Origin: Imbricaverruca yamaguchii
Lineage: Eukaryota; Arthropoda; Thecostraca; Neoverrucidae
Direction: 5' to 3'
Length of the DNA stretch: 64,000 nt
Assembly: GCA_034440575.1 (NCBI GenBank)
Contig: JAOTOL010001637.1
Coordinates: forward strand, 310,001 to 374,000
Shown here: in pieces, positions 1 through 11,960 of the stretch
Layout: every line of letters starts with the position of its first letter
Numbering within the stretch: position 1 is the first letter of the stretch
The notes under the pieces: generated by a model
What the model was told of the DNA's origin: nothing
What the model saw: only the letters and a program-made list of their open reading frames with translations
The model's database searches: none
Translations under genes and position numbers: made by a program

Positions 1-36
1 TTAACACTCGCACGTTCAGCGGTCCGCGCCAACTCC

Positions 37-76
37 GCATGTCCGGTGAGGCAGATGTCTGCCTCACCCGACATGC
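37..76. repeat. Near-perfect palindrome, 19-bp arms
   Basis: Arms 37-55 and 58-76 are inverted copies with one mismatch and a 2-base centre (around GGCAGATGTCTGCC). It forms the subterminal hairpin of the candidate element at 1-1546. Confidence 0.8.
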
Positions 77-226
77 AAAGATCTAAGATCTCTAGAACTA
101 TGTCTGCCTCACCCTAAGAACTCTAGAACTATACTAGCTAGCGACAAACGGAAAACGGCGTTGGATAGCTGGTGGCAGGCTCTATCGGAAGTGTTTCGGT
201 CATTTTTTTTTCGCTCAGGTCAATAT

Positions 227-700
227 TCAGGTCACTTGGTCACAGGCGCGCACCCAGGATTTTTCGATGGGGGGTGGGGCGAACCAAAAAGGGCACTTGG
301 CCGGCTCAAAAAGGGCACTTGTCCGGCTCCAAAAGGGCACTTGACCGGCTCCAAAAGGGCACTTTGCGGCCCGGACACACTGGAAGGTTTGTTGACCGGG
401 GGAGGTGGGCGTGAAAAATTGGCCAAAAGGGCAACTTTGGGCCCAAAGGGCACCTTTGGCACAGGCGGGGCACATAAGGCAGGTGATTTTGGGGATAAAT
501 TTGGGACATTCCGGCCAAGAGGGCACTTTGTTGACCGGGGGGGGGCGAGAGAGTGGGCGTGAACAAATTTTGGCCAAAAGGGCAGTTTTGGACCCAAAGG
601 GCACCTTTGGCACAGGCGGGGTACATAAGGCAGGTGATTTTTGGGCTGAATTTGGGACATTCCGGCCAAGAGGGCACTTTTCGGTCAAAAGGGCACTTTG
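227..700. repeat. GGGCACTT minisatellite and 145-bp tandem duplication
   Basis: Between 283 and 365 a unit of about 19 bp (AAAAGGGCACTTGNCCGGC) is repeated four to five times. Then a unit of about 145 bp occurs twice, at about 388-530 and 531-680; both copies contain GGCACAGGCGGG and GGGACATTCCGGCCAAG. Open frames over this region on both strands are compositional artefacts. Confidence 0.75.
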
Positions 701-1546
701 GTCTCATGGGGGGGGCTGCCCCCCTCCGTTGCGCCTATAATTGGTCATCATGGGTCAAATTCGACCAGATCGGGTGGGACTCTCAGATATTGACACATAT
801 CTCAGGACCTGTAAAAGATAGAAACAAACGGCGAAGGCTATTCGACAGTACTTGAAAAATGCTATCGACAATAGGCGGTGTGATTTAAGGTCAGATCAAC
901 CGAAACTATGACCTCAGGTCAAGGACATGAAGTAACCTAATAAGGGCATGTAATTTATCAATTGACACGTCTTGGCAATACAAGCACAATGACGGTAATT
1001 TCAGCCTTCTAGCTCAATGCAGTGCGATATAATGCGCAGAAATATGTAGTGATCTCAGGTGACCTCAGATGACCTTGGTGAGGTCATTGAGCAAAAATGT
1101 CAGTGGTAACATTGAGCATTGCTTTCAACTACATGCCACAACCGTTGTGAGATCATTCCGAGCGCAAATATGTAACCAGGAAACATTTGTATAGTTTACC
1201 CTAGCCCTATAACGGGGAAGCCATGGCCGCGACCTGACCTAAGGTCAATGCTACGAAAAAAACGATATACATATGGTCCCTGATGAGATCATGACGTATT
1301 ACAAGTTTGAAATCAACGCTCAATTATTGCGGAAGTTGTCACCTAGAACTCCGAGTGTAGTTGGGTCACTTCGCCTGACCTGGTGATCTGACCTAAGATG
1401 GCCCAGGGTTAAAAATGTATGAGGATATGCGGAAAAGACTAATGAGCAGCCATGCGAGATTTGGCCTTGCTAACTCGATTAGTATGGCGGCAAATTATGA
1501 AAAATCGCAGGGGGTAGATATCTGCCCCCGGACATGCGCGTGTTAA

Positions 1547-2527
1547 CCGGTGTCACCCTGGTCCAAGACGAAGCAATCGGTATCGATGGAACAGCCATCA
1601 TCACAGCTATTGCTGGGCTGTCTGTTTCGCCGTCGCTGGAGCGACCGTAGCTGCTGGAGTAGCTGTGGTCAGGCCGCTGGGACAGCTGTGACCGCTTGGA
1701 CGGTCATTACCGCCACGATGTCTGTGGCAGATTGGGTGGTCGTGGCCACAGGAGTAGTCGTCGCCGCTGAGTCATTAACTGCATTTGCAACTATCAATGA
1801 TATCATCAATGATATCATGTCTACGAGGCTGGTTCTCGGTATTCCTCGCATCTATCGGCAGTTCTCAAGGACTTTCTTGGCTCTCAGGGGTCCCAACTCA
1901 TCAAGTGACCATTCCAAAGCTAAAAAACACTCCAGTCCAGCTCTATGTGGCTCTCAGGGGACCTATTCATCTGCCAGGAGCCCCTCTAATCTCGGCTCCA
2001 ATTAAGGCTAGAGCAACGAAATTCGCAGGGTGGATGGGCACGACATTTACCTCTATTGTGTGCAAATTTCGTGACCTTAGGTCAATATCTTCAAGGTCCA
2101 ATGAAGTCAAAATAGCAAAATTTTCTGGTTTTGCGTAGCTTGGCTTGTCATTGTTATGGATTCCTGTGATTGTGTTTAAATGCTCCAAAATTGCCATTAA
2201 TGATGTTTTTGACATTGCTTATGATGCAATACATGTCAGATCCGCCATTTGAACTCAGGTCACCTAAATATGAGCACTTTATCAGGTCATTACCTGCTCC
2301 AGTTACTGGAACCGGGCTGCCCACCTGACTGATCCGTTGGGCGGCTCTCACAATCGGATTCGCAAAGAAAGGAGTGAAATACATGAATACAGTATAGAAA
2401 CGCTTTGGCACACAATGACAAACAGGAGATTTCCGGATGTGTAGGAAGTAACATGCAAAGTGACATCAATCGCATGACAGTCATTTGCATTGATGACAAC
2501 ATTCCAGTTGACCAAGTTTGGTTCCAT
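1547..2527. other. Non-coding, TGACCT-rich stretch
   Basis: No recognisable gene. AGGTCA-like hexamers are frequent, for example a TGACCTTAGGTCA everted pair near 2071 and sites near 2254 and 2284. A short open frame at 1550-2005 has no domain and biased composition. Confidence 0.5.
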
Positions 2528-3237
2528 TAGCCTGTCATGATGACCTCAGCGACCTAACATGACTTTTAAATTATATAGCATAACAACATGCATGAAACAA
2601 GCCGCTTAGTGTTGTGACGAACATTTCCCTTTTGCCAATATACGGGAAGCACATCAGCGCCGATTTTTGTGGTCGGGCTCTGCGATTTCTAAAAAACATT
2701 TTACGGACCAAAACTTAAAAACTTTGTGGCCGATTTTCATTTTTCTTATTTTAACCAATGCGCGTGTCATTTATAAGCAGGTACGAAAAAAACGGCCTAT
2801 ATCGGCTGGTACAATATGGAGTTGTGTGCGAAAAATCGGAGGGGTGGGCGGATTTCCCCTCCATCCCTCCGGGGTGTGTGTTAGCCTGTCATGAACTTGA
2901 CCTGACTTGGTGACATGACATGACTTTGAAACAATGCAGCATAACAATGTACATCAAACAAGTCGCTAATGTTGCCAAGAACACTTCCTTTTTGCCAATA
3001 TACGGGAAGCGCATTAGTGCCGATATTTGAGGTCTGGCGCCGAGATTCTTTTGACTTTACCGACCCATAACTCGAAAAATTTCAGGTCGATTTTCGTTTT
3101 CCTTCCTTTAAACAACGTGTCGTTCATTTCTAAGCAGGTACACAAACATCGGCGTATATCGGCCGGTAAAATCGGCAGTTATCTACGAAAAACCGGATGG
3201 GTGGGCGGATTTCGCCCCCCTCCAGGGCGCGTTTGAA
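2528..3237. repeat. Tandem duplication of an about 355-bp non-coding unit
   Basis: Two direct, diverged copies at about 2528-2882 and 2883-3237. Both begin TTAGCCTGTCATGA, contain TTTTTGCCAATATACGGGAAG, and end in a G-run/C-run hairpin after GGGTGGGCGGATTT. The ACGAAAAA plus GGGG...CCCC ending resembles the right end of the TTAA MITE at 41558-42402, suggesting a shared origin (inference). Confidence 0.7.
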
Positions 3238-3239
3238 GC

Positions 3240-5450
3240 TCCTCGGTGGTTGTGTTCATCTTTAAGCGTTCCTCCCGAGCCTCAGGAGCATCACCGTCTG
3301 TCCCTCTCTAGCTTTCATGGAACCTTCGCAGTCCTAAGGAGTCTTTCGGGCTAGCAAGGACAATCTAGCCCTGAAACTTGCTCTCAGTATTCTTATTGAC
3401 CATCGCTTAGGGACTCTCTTTGGATCTCAGGGGGTCATGACCCCTTACAAATATCATGGGCATCACAATTCAGTCCTGTCTAGCTCTCAAAGACCATTTT
3501 CAAGACCATGTTATGACCATGTAATGGGTCTTCTCCGGCTGTTAGGGACCCTTCTCGGTTCTTCATGGAATTCCTAGCTTCAAGTGTCTTCTAGTTCTGA
3601 CGCTAGCATTAAGTATCCTGGCGTGAACCTTTAAATTTAGGGACTCTCCTTAGTTCCTAGGGGCTATGTTATCCCTCAAGGACCCTCTCAAGCTCTTAGG
3701 ACCCTTTTCAATCATCGACAGTCCTTGTGGTTTCAAGAATATTCTAGCTCTGCGGCTGGCACTCGGTACTCCCCACATCAATCGCCAGCCAACAGATGAT
3801 TCTGTTTATCCCTCAGGGGGCCTTATTCACGTATTGGGGCCGCCCTCAACCTCAGAACAATCCCGATCCATTCCTTTGTGGCTCTCACGAGATATTCTTC
3901 GTCACTCAAGTCTGCTCCTGCTTTTGGGGCTAAGCACAGTGCTCAATGGTCCTGTTTGGCTCTCATCTCGGGGAATTTCATATCTGAGATAGGCCCTCAC
4001 TAGTCCTCTGCAGCTCTTATGAGTCCTGTGCATCCCTAAAGGGCCCTTTTATACCCAAAGAGCACCCAGCCCTCTTTGGTCGTGAGGAATATTTATTATT
4101 CCTCAGCTATTAGGGCCAATTCCGGTTGAGCATACTCTTTCCAGCTGGAATTCCAGATCTCGAGCGGGCCTTCTCTTGTCTTCACGGTCCTTGTTACCCC
4201 TCAAAGTGGATGTCTTCAAGCCTCAAGGACCTTTCCACATAAGCTGTTACATGCGTTAAACTTTTCTTCGGATATATCTCTGTCTTTCAGGGCGGTCGCC
4301 TGGAGGGCCCTATCGGATTCGCCAGGGGGTAGGTGCTCCTTCACCTCTTGGAATTGCTATTGCTTTTTAACAGCCCGAACACATTCCTGGATTTAGAGCC
4401 CCTTTACGTAGCACCGGGAACTCTCCGTTTAGACCTAAATAGTCTCCGTAGCTCGGGGCCCTCTATCGGTTTGAGACCTACTGTTAACTCTGAGCCTCTC
4501 TCCATAAGCTTGAGTCAAAGCTGACCAAGTGGCTTTGCACCTCCGGCCCGGGGCACCCATCCGCCAGCTCGGGAACCCTTTTTCACGGCTCAGGACACTC
4601 CAACTGGCCAGTGTCCTATCATCAAAAGCCTCGCCACCTCCATCAGCAAGGTGTCCACTGTGTGGTTTCGGCCCCATCGACCCTGGGGCCTTTCAAACCG
4701 GCTCTGATCTCTCTCAAACGGGCCGAAGTCCTTCCGCGGCCAGGGGTTCTCTCCGTCGACGCAGGGACCCTTCTTAGCGATACAGAACGTCCTCCGTCAA
4801 GTCGGAGACCTTCTTTTAGCAGCTTGGGACTCCCCCACCAGGCCAGGGACCTTTGTAAGGCTTGAATTTCATCCGTCGGTCCAAAGGCCTTTTCGGATGA
4901 CCCGAGGTCCTTTCCGACAACTAGGGGCTCTTTCCGGTCGTCTCAGGGGCCCTCTAATGACCCAGGATCTTGTATGGCGAGTCGAAAGCCTCTTTCCAAA
5001 TGCTTGGGCAATGCCCATCAAATTAGGTGCCCTTTCGTCGGCTTTGGCTCCACCAACAGCCCAGGGACCCTTCATTTTAGCTCAGGCCCTCTCCGTTAGC
5101 CCGTGGGCCCTTCCAACTATCCGGAGCTCCATCCGTCGGTCTAGAAGCCCTTCATGTTAACCCAGCGCAGGACCCTCAATATCATCCTCGAATCACTCTC
5201 CATTAACTCGGGGCCCTCATCATCGGCCCGGGACCCTTCCGTCAGCTCGGACCCATTTCGTGGGTCTAGGGAACTTTCACGTCGATCCAGAGGACTTTTA
5301 CGGGGCCCCTGCATCGAGACCTTGAGGGACGCTTGCGGGTCCCTCAAAGCGACCGCCTGGAAGACCTCCTCCGATCCTCCAGAGCGAAGCCGCCCCCTTT
5401 TCCCCCTAGCTACGCCATTGCATTCTATGTCTTGTCTCGCCAAGGGTCAT
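3240..5450. repeat. Highly degenerate 21-bp satellite
   Basis: The region reads as an imperfect 21-bp periodicity of the form CAGGGACCCTTCNNCGNCGAC. The spacing is exact in places: consecutive units near 4740-4803 begin CAGGGGTTC, CAGGGACCC and CAGAACGTC at 21-base steps. No coding function; the short open frames here are shadows of the repeat. Confidence 0.6.
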
Positions 5451-5850
5451 AAAATTACCAATCAGAGCTGATAACCAACGGCGAATGAAAAGCGTAGCGT
5501 ATTTGTTACAAATAGAAACTATTCCTGATGCTTAATGGCCTAATGGGAATGACCTAAGGGCCTACGTGCCTAATAAGCCTAATGGGTATGAACGTCCGGC
5601 ATGAAATCCCTATTCGACACAACATGCAGAGATAGTCTTGGAGAGGCGTTGCAGTCTCTTCTGAACTGGTTACTGACTTGTATGCAGTTGAAGTTCCCTC
5701 TGTTGCTGTCAGTGCCGCCCATCTGCAGTGGCAGATAACTGGCACGTACATGGTGTGTTAAAAATGTTTGCCGGTGAAATAGAAAACAAATTATTACCAA
5801 CTGTGTACTATGCAACAGGTTAGTATGTAGTTATGGAAATAGCATAACTG
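5451..5850. other. No feature seen
   Basis: Unique-looking non-coding DNA between the 21-bp satellite and the 40-bp array. Only short, featureless open frames. Confidence 0.4.
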
Positions 5851-6295
5851 GATGCACTGGTAAGCCGCGTTGACGGTATATGATGTCACGGATGCACTGG
5901 TAAGCCGCGCTGTCGGTATATGATGTCACGGATGCACTGGTAAGCCGCGCTGTCGGTATATGATGTCACGGATGCACTGGTAAGCCGCGCTGTCGGTATA
6001 TGATGTTACGGATGCACTGGTAAGCCGCGCTGTCGGTATATGATGTTACGGATGCACTGGTAAGCCGCGCTGTCGGTATATGATGTTACGGATGCACTGG
6101 TAAGCCGCGCTGTCGGTATATGATGTCACGGATGCACTGGTAAGCCGCGCTGTCGGTATATGATGTCACGGATGCACTGGTAAGCCGCGCTGTCGGTATA
6201 TGATGTCACGGATGCACTGGTAAACCGCGCTGTCGGTATATGATGTTACGGATGCACTGGTAAGCCGCGCTGTCGGTATATGATGTTACGGATGC
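5851..6295. repeat. 40-bp tandem array, 11 copies
   Basis: Units start at 5851 and every 40 bases to 6251, with a broken twelfth at 6291. The unit begins GATGCACTGGTAAGCCGCGC. Units differ mainly at one C/T site (TGTCACG versus TGTTACG), so the array is homogenised. No spacers. Confidence 0.95.
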
Positions 6296-7590
6296 GATGT
6301 TCTGGTGACAAATGACGGCACCTTGTATATTATTGCGAATTCGATACCTTCCAACTTCCATAAAAAGTGCGCATGAAACAAGATTTGAAATTGAAGTAAT
6401 GTATGTTTATAGTAGTTTTAGAAGTGATACTACCAAGTCCGTTTTTGCGTCGTGTTGCATTACATTGCTTCCCTATTCATCGTATGGCATAAGCGCAAGC
6501 TGGTTCATGGAGATATCAATTTTACATTGTTGTTATCTTGTAGTCATGGCATTTACTATCCTTGCGCGTTGCAAGGATTAGCATGCTCTGGTACGATGCA
6601 AAAATATTGCAAAACAACTATCAATGCTCTTAATACTGACAAATTACTTCACTGTGTATAACCATTAAAAGATATTCTGATCGAGCGAGGTTTCGGTTAG
6701 TTTTTGAAAATTCACTTCTTTAACTAAGAAAGCAAATTCATCACGCTTAAATCGATATATTAATTGTTTGATATCAGATTCCACTGGATAATTATAGCCT
6801 GACGCTGCTGAATATTCGGCCTCTACGTCGGAGGTGGTACAGCCACACAAGAGTTCGTAGCTTCGGAACAGGAGCCGAAGTTGCCGCCGCGTGACAAACT
6901 CGGTGCAGTTAGTTAGGTGCTTGGGTTTAAAGACGCTTCGATGAAAATTTGGCGCAGTGATGTTGTGGACGATCCTCTACATACGCGCAGGAACGTGGTG
7001 GGAATTAATTGGCAGATGGTGCATGGTCCTGCACACTCCGGCATCTGACCAATGGGACATATTGGACAAAATAGCCATGTCCCCACGCTTCAACAATTTT
7101 CATATGTTGACCTCCATCGTGCAGCATCTGAACTTTGAAGTTGGTTTCTTGAACCCCCTTGTTGCAGCATGATACACTGAGCGTGCTATTTACTATCAAA
7201 CGTGTTCGTTGTGTTAAGGTTTTGCACCCAATTGTTAAACTTGCTGCTAACAGCGACTGAATTTTGAGACGTGACATAAAGTGTGTGATTTTCGTGGTAT
7301 CCTGACTACGTCCGCTTAATTTGCTTCTCGTGACAGCTATTTATGTGATAAAGTGCCGGTGAAGACTGCTTGTTGCAGCATAGCAGTCCATATCCCTGAC
7401 GAATTTCAATGATGCGCATGTAATTTCTACAGTTATGACTTCGCAACGCATATCTAATGCATATGTAAATATAATGTATATGTATTGCGATGCTTACCTC
7501 AATGTAGACACAAACAATCTCAGAAGATATAAACGCACAGTGCCCACCTTTTGCGACGCAGATTCTGGCTCAGTTAGGGACAATTTGTAT
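6296..7590. other. No feature seen
   Basis: AT-rich non-coding sequence. Open frames of up to 118 aa have no recognisable motif. Confidence 0.4.
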
Positions 7591-8110
7591 CTTGACACCA
7601 CTTGGGAGCGGCACGAGGTGACCGCCTTGAATGGCCATCTCCCGCGGCGACATGGTCATTCATCCGGTGGCCGCGCCGGGCGCATTTGTCGCCACCACAA
7701 GGGCGGCCGGTCTGGCCGCTGCCCGTCCCTCCCGCCGGTATCAAAATATGATGTGGGCCGGGCGGGGCGGCTCGGCCGCCGAGCCGGCTGAATGCCGGCC
7801 TGCTGCTGGCCTGCGGCTGACCAGCGAGGGCCGGCCGGCCGCCGCTGTTTATACCCGGCGGCCGACGGGGCCGCAGCGGGCGGCGACGCCGTAATTGAGA
7901 GGATGAGCCCGTCTGAATGACGAGCGCCGGACCACCGGCACAGTCGCATTGTCGGCGGCAGACACGACGCTGACGCCACGGAGCGGGACCCGCCGAGAAC
8001 GTGCCCATCACGCCGACTAACCAGCCTCCTGGCGGCTGCTGGCCGCATTGTGCGCATCGGCGGTCGGCTGCCTCCCGCACCACCTAATGAACACTTGCGG
8101 TTCATTAGGT
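7590..8110. promoter_or_regulatory. GC/CpG island
   Basis: Sharp rise in G+C and CpG against AT-rich flanks, with a TTTATACC TATA-like site near 7849. Contains TTTGTCGCCACCACAAG (7686-7702), an inverted Sox-type pair also found in other islands of the window. Open frames up to 169 aa run on both strands but show low-complexity composition and no domain. No exon or splice pair could be supported. Confidence 0.4.
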
Positions 8111-9289
8111 GGGGGCAGGACCACTAGAGGACGGGGGATGCGCGTAAGTTTTGTATCAGCTGCGTACCGCGTAGACATTCCAGTGACAACCGTATTCACC
8201 CATGGGGTGGTGTTTAATGAGGTGGAGGCTGGTGTTGGTGTTCTTGTGTCTTATATACATTGCAGACACATTAAACACAAAATTCTGCACTTGGTGGCAC
8301 CTAGACAAAAGCGCACCCGAAATTCCTGAAAAAACACTTCGAGTACATTAAAAGAGCACTTTGCAAACTGTTGTACAGAAATGCGCACATCGGGAAAATA
8401 GTGTTTGGGAAAATACGAAAAAAAAGCCTGTCTGCCCTCAAGACGAAAGCCTGTTTGTTCGTGTCACTTCATTTTTAGACCACGAAATTTGTAGAACCAT
8501 GCGCTAGAGGAGTTTCCAAAAGTTTTGCGAATGTCATGTGGTGCTTTTGGATGCACATGGTGATTTCTATGTGGTGCATTTCCATGCGTCCGCATCAGTA
8601 CCATTGAAAATTTATCGAAACTACTTGATTCTCATCCAGTGGCATGCCTAGTATTTGCGTCCGGGGAGGGAAGGGCAACTGATTTAGAGGGGCCCACCTA
8701 ACCCATAAAAAGTTGCCGGATGTCCATACTATGTATTCAATGGGGCTCATTTCTATGCTTTATTTAATAATTAGTGACAACTTAATTTTCCTGTCGAGAG
8801 ACCACAGCCTACAACCATAGTTTTTAGGTCACCGGATTTAAATCCCCTTCCAACTGTTCGAAGGGCTTTGCTCTTGTATCTCTTGATAATACTTCTCACA
8901 CTATCCAACTTGCACCTGCACAAATCACTTGACACCCAGTCGCCATCACGATCTTGACACCCAGTCGCCATCACACCAAAGTTTGTGCACGTGTACACCC
9001 ACCTTGCGAATTCTGCACATTTGCCAGACTTTGTGCGATGCTGCGGTTTCTGCTAGACCGCGAACGTTTTGCTAATTGCTGCCATGTGATGGTCTTGTGC
9101 CATATTTGACGTCATCTAATCCTTCGTATCGGGTTCGCTGGGAAAGTTAAATGAATTCCATTCGAAGAGCATTTCTCTTGTATCACAATGTATCATGGAA
9201 AATAAATCTGAAGAGCACAGTGAGCATTTATGCTTGTTTATATGTTGCCAGATTGGCTACCGAGCTGAGCTGTTCGCACTGGTTCCGTA
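8111..9289. other. Non-coding, with a short direct duplication
   Basis: No gene recognised. A 22-bp unit (CTTGACACCCAGTCGCCATC) occurs twice in tandem at about 8930-8975. Confidence 0.5.
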
Positions 9290-10740
9290 TTCTTCTTGGT
9301 ACGGTGGCGATTTTCGTCTACAGATTTGTTTTAGGATCCCAGCGCATTTTAAAAGTTTCCGGCGCATTCATAAGACCCAGAGGCATTTAGGGTATTTTTT
9401 TGTAGAACCACGACGTTCTTGAGGAACCGATTCGTTTTCGAAAATATCTGTATTTAGCACCCAGCGAATTCTTCTGCTTGTGTCGCATTTTGCGGGCTCC
9501 AGCCTGCTATTGAGGACTTCATGCTGTTTGCGCGGCCCTGTTATGATTTGTGGCCTTCGACGCTTTTGAGATCCTCTGGTTTGTTTCTGAGCGTTCATGG
9601 TCTGCTTATTGGGGCGCCAGTGTATATTTTAAGGTCCTGTTCATTTTGTGAGACACTGCATCTTGGAGGACCACGGTATGCTTTCAGCCCCTGATGTGCT
9701 TTTAGGGCTCCGCTTTGTTTGCTTGGGGCCCAGACACCATCTTCTTGTCCAAAATCGATTTTTGTGGGCTCCAGAGTAATTTTTCGCGGCCCTGGTACGA
9801 CTTTTCGAGTCCCAGCACAAGATAGTGGCATCTGAGACGAGTTTTCTCGGATGGAAACGATTTTTGTTTCGGGACTTTTGAATTGTTCGGAGCGAAAGGC
9901 TCCTTTCCGGGACCAGGTGCGATTGCTCGGGATCCGGGCTCGATTTGCTGTCCATTGACACGATATTTTTGCGCCCAACACGATTTTTCGGCATATGCAC
10001 TATTTTTTGGTTTCCACGCTGTTTCGGAGGCCTATGACAAGATTTTGGGGCTTCGGAGCGATTTTTGTGGGCTCCAGGATGATTTTTCGCAGACCCGGTG
10101 CGACTTTTCGGGTCCTAGCACGAGATTGTGGTACCTGACACGAGTTTTCTGGGCTCGAAACTATTGTTTTCGGGATTTTTTACTTGTTCGTAGCCAAAGG
10201 CGCCTTTCCCGGACCCGGCGTGATTGCTCGGGATTATGGCTCGATTTGCTGTCCATTGACACAATATTTGTTATTGACACGATACGATTTTGGGACTTCA
10301 AAGCGATTTTCTTGGCCCGGATTCATTTTACGGAGTCTCTGCTTAATTGCTCTCGACACCGGCTTTATTCTCAAAAGCCCCAACGTGAATTATTCGGGGA
10401 CAGGTGCAATTTATCCGAACACTGGTGTGATTACTTGGGACCCACCACCTCTCATGGGGCGGTACCACTTTCGGTATGCTACTGGGACCATGTTCCTCAT
10501 TGCTGGCTCGTGCCTGATTTTGAGGACCTCATGTTGACTTTCTGGGGCCTCGATGCGTTTTGAGGATTTGAGGTGTGGCTTTGAAGTTTTCCTGTCTGCC
10601 TATTTAGGGGCTCTGTGTGTTCTTTAAAGCCCTGTCGCTTTTACGCGAGATCCGGTGGTATTGAACGGATAGGTGCGTTTTTGGTCTTCCGGAGTGCTTC
10701 TAAGGTCCCGCTGCATTTTTTTTTGTGGGGGGGGGCCTTG
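9290..10740. repeat. Degenerate 21-bp satellite with 313-bp higher-order repeat
   Basis: Units follow GGGCTCCAGNGTAATTTTTCG at 21-base steps; four consecutive exact 21-mers can be read from about 9758. The block from 9761 recurs from 10074, an offset of 313 bases, close to fifteen units. Open frames up to 226 aa here are repeat-derived. Confidence 0.7.
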
Positions 10741-11368
10741 ATCATTCACTATAGTCTCCTTAAGTGATCAGTATGTAAGGAATATAGTAAGCTAGTTTTA
10801 AAAGAGCAAATCCTCTTCTGTAGAAGACAAATGTCCAGTGCTCCTTAGCTTTATGAATATATCGATCAACAACCTATGGCATTCTCAAGGAGCTACAGAC
10901 CAGGGGAAATGTCAACCACGGTGGAAGGGAAAAAGCTCGCAGACATCGCTACAAAATGAACGCCAGAAAGGAGAAGGACACTGGCAAGGGCAGCTACCAC
11001 AAACATTGGCATCTTCATCCACCTGTGGGCCACGCGCTTTGACAATAGCAAGTCGTACGCCGATACAATTATGAAGTAGGAAGGACTGACATACAGAAAG
11101 AGATATAAAGCGCCTCAAGATTTACCGCTCAGCAGTAGAAGACCCATACATCACGGATTCGCAAACTTTTAGACGGTGTGTTGCACGCAAACAAGAATTC
11201 GGCATTCATCCTGGATGAGGAGAAATATTTATCCCACTCTTGACGTGACATATCCTGGAACAAAGGCTTGTATGCTGGTTCTGACGGAGAAGAACCGGAG
11301 AATGTCAGGTACCGTACCCAATACATGTCCTCCACGTGCAGTGGCTGTTACGGACAGTATGGGTACCC
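10741..11368. other. No feature seen
   Basis: Unique non-coding sequence preceding the 59-bp array. No domain in the short open frames. Confidence 0.4.
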
Positions 11369-11960
11369 GCCTTTGTCGAACCCGCCGCCGCCGCCGCCGT
11401 CTGTGTCCCACCACTACCCAAGAAACACGCCTTTGTCGAACCCGCCGCCGCCGCCGCCGTCTGTGTCCCACCACTACCCAGAAACACGCCTTTGTCGAAC
11501 CTGCCGCCACCGCCGCCGTCAGTGTTCCACCACTACCCGAAACACGCCTTTGTCGAACCTGCCGCCACCGCCGCCGTCAGTGTTCCACCACTCCCGAAAC
11601 ACGCCTTTGTCGAACCCGCCGCCGCCGCCGCCGTCTGTGTCCCACCACTACCTCAGTGACACGCCTTTGTCGAACCCACCGCCACCGCCGCCGTCAGTGT
11701 TCCACCACTACCCAGAAACACGCCTTTGTCGAACCCGCCGCCACCGCCGCCGTCAGTGTTCCACCACTACCCAGAAACACGCCTTTGTCGAACCCACCGC
11801 CACCGCCGCCGTCAGTGTTCCACCACTACCCAGAAACACGCCTTTGTCGAACCCGCCGCCACCGCCGCCGTCAGTGTTCCACCACCGCCCAGAAACACGC
11901 CTTTGTCGAACCCACCGCCACCGCCGCCACCTCCGCTGCCGCTGCTGCCGCTACCGCTGC
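11369..11960. repeat. 59-bp minisatellite, about 10 copies
   Basis: Unit starts at about 11369, 11428, 11487, 11545, 11602, 11662, 11721, 11780, 11839 and 11898, each beginning CGCCTTTGTCGAACC followed by a CCG/CCA triplet run. 59 is not a multiple of three, so every frame cycles through the same peptides and stays open. The 249- and 294-aa frames over this region are therefore not evidence of a gene. Confidence 0.9.

Larger units (their letters stand above)
1..1546. mobile_element. Candidate TTAA-flanked non-autonomous element with terminal palindromes
   Basis: The window starts with TTAACAC, and 1540-1546 reads GTGTTAA, so the stretch is bounded by TTAA on both sides. The ends share an inverted CACNCGCA then TGTCCGG then GGCAGAT order, with about 27 extra bases in the left end. 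Each end carries a hairpin (37-76 and 1510-1529). No coding frame is credible; the interior is a GGGCACTT minisatellite plus TGACCT-rich DNA. piggyBac-type elements use TTAA targets, but no transposase is present. Because the window begins exactly at the left TTAA, the outer flank cannot be checked. Confidence 0.42.

Noticed and set aside
5851..6295. Regular 40-bp repeats resembling a CRISPR array
   Set aside because: Units are contiguous with no variable spacers, no cas genes, and the context is an animal genome.
7574..8105. 149-169 aa minus-strand frames in the 7.6-kb GC island
   Set aside because: Low-complexity composition, overlapping open frames in three phases, no domain or splice partner.
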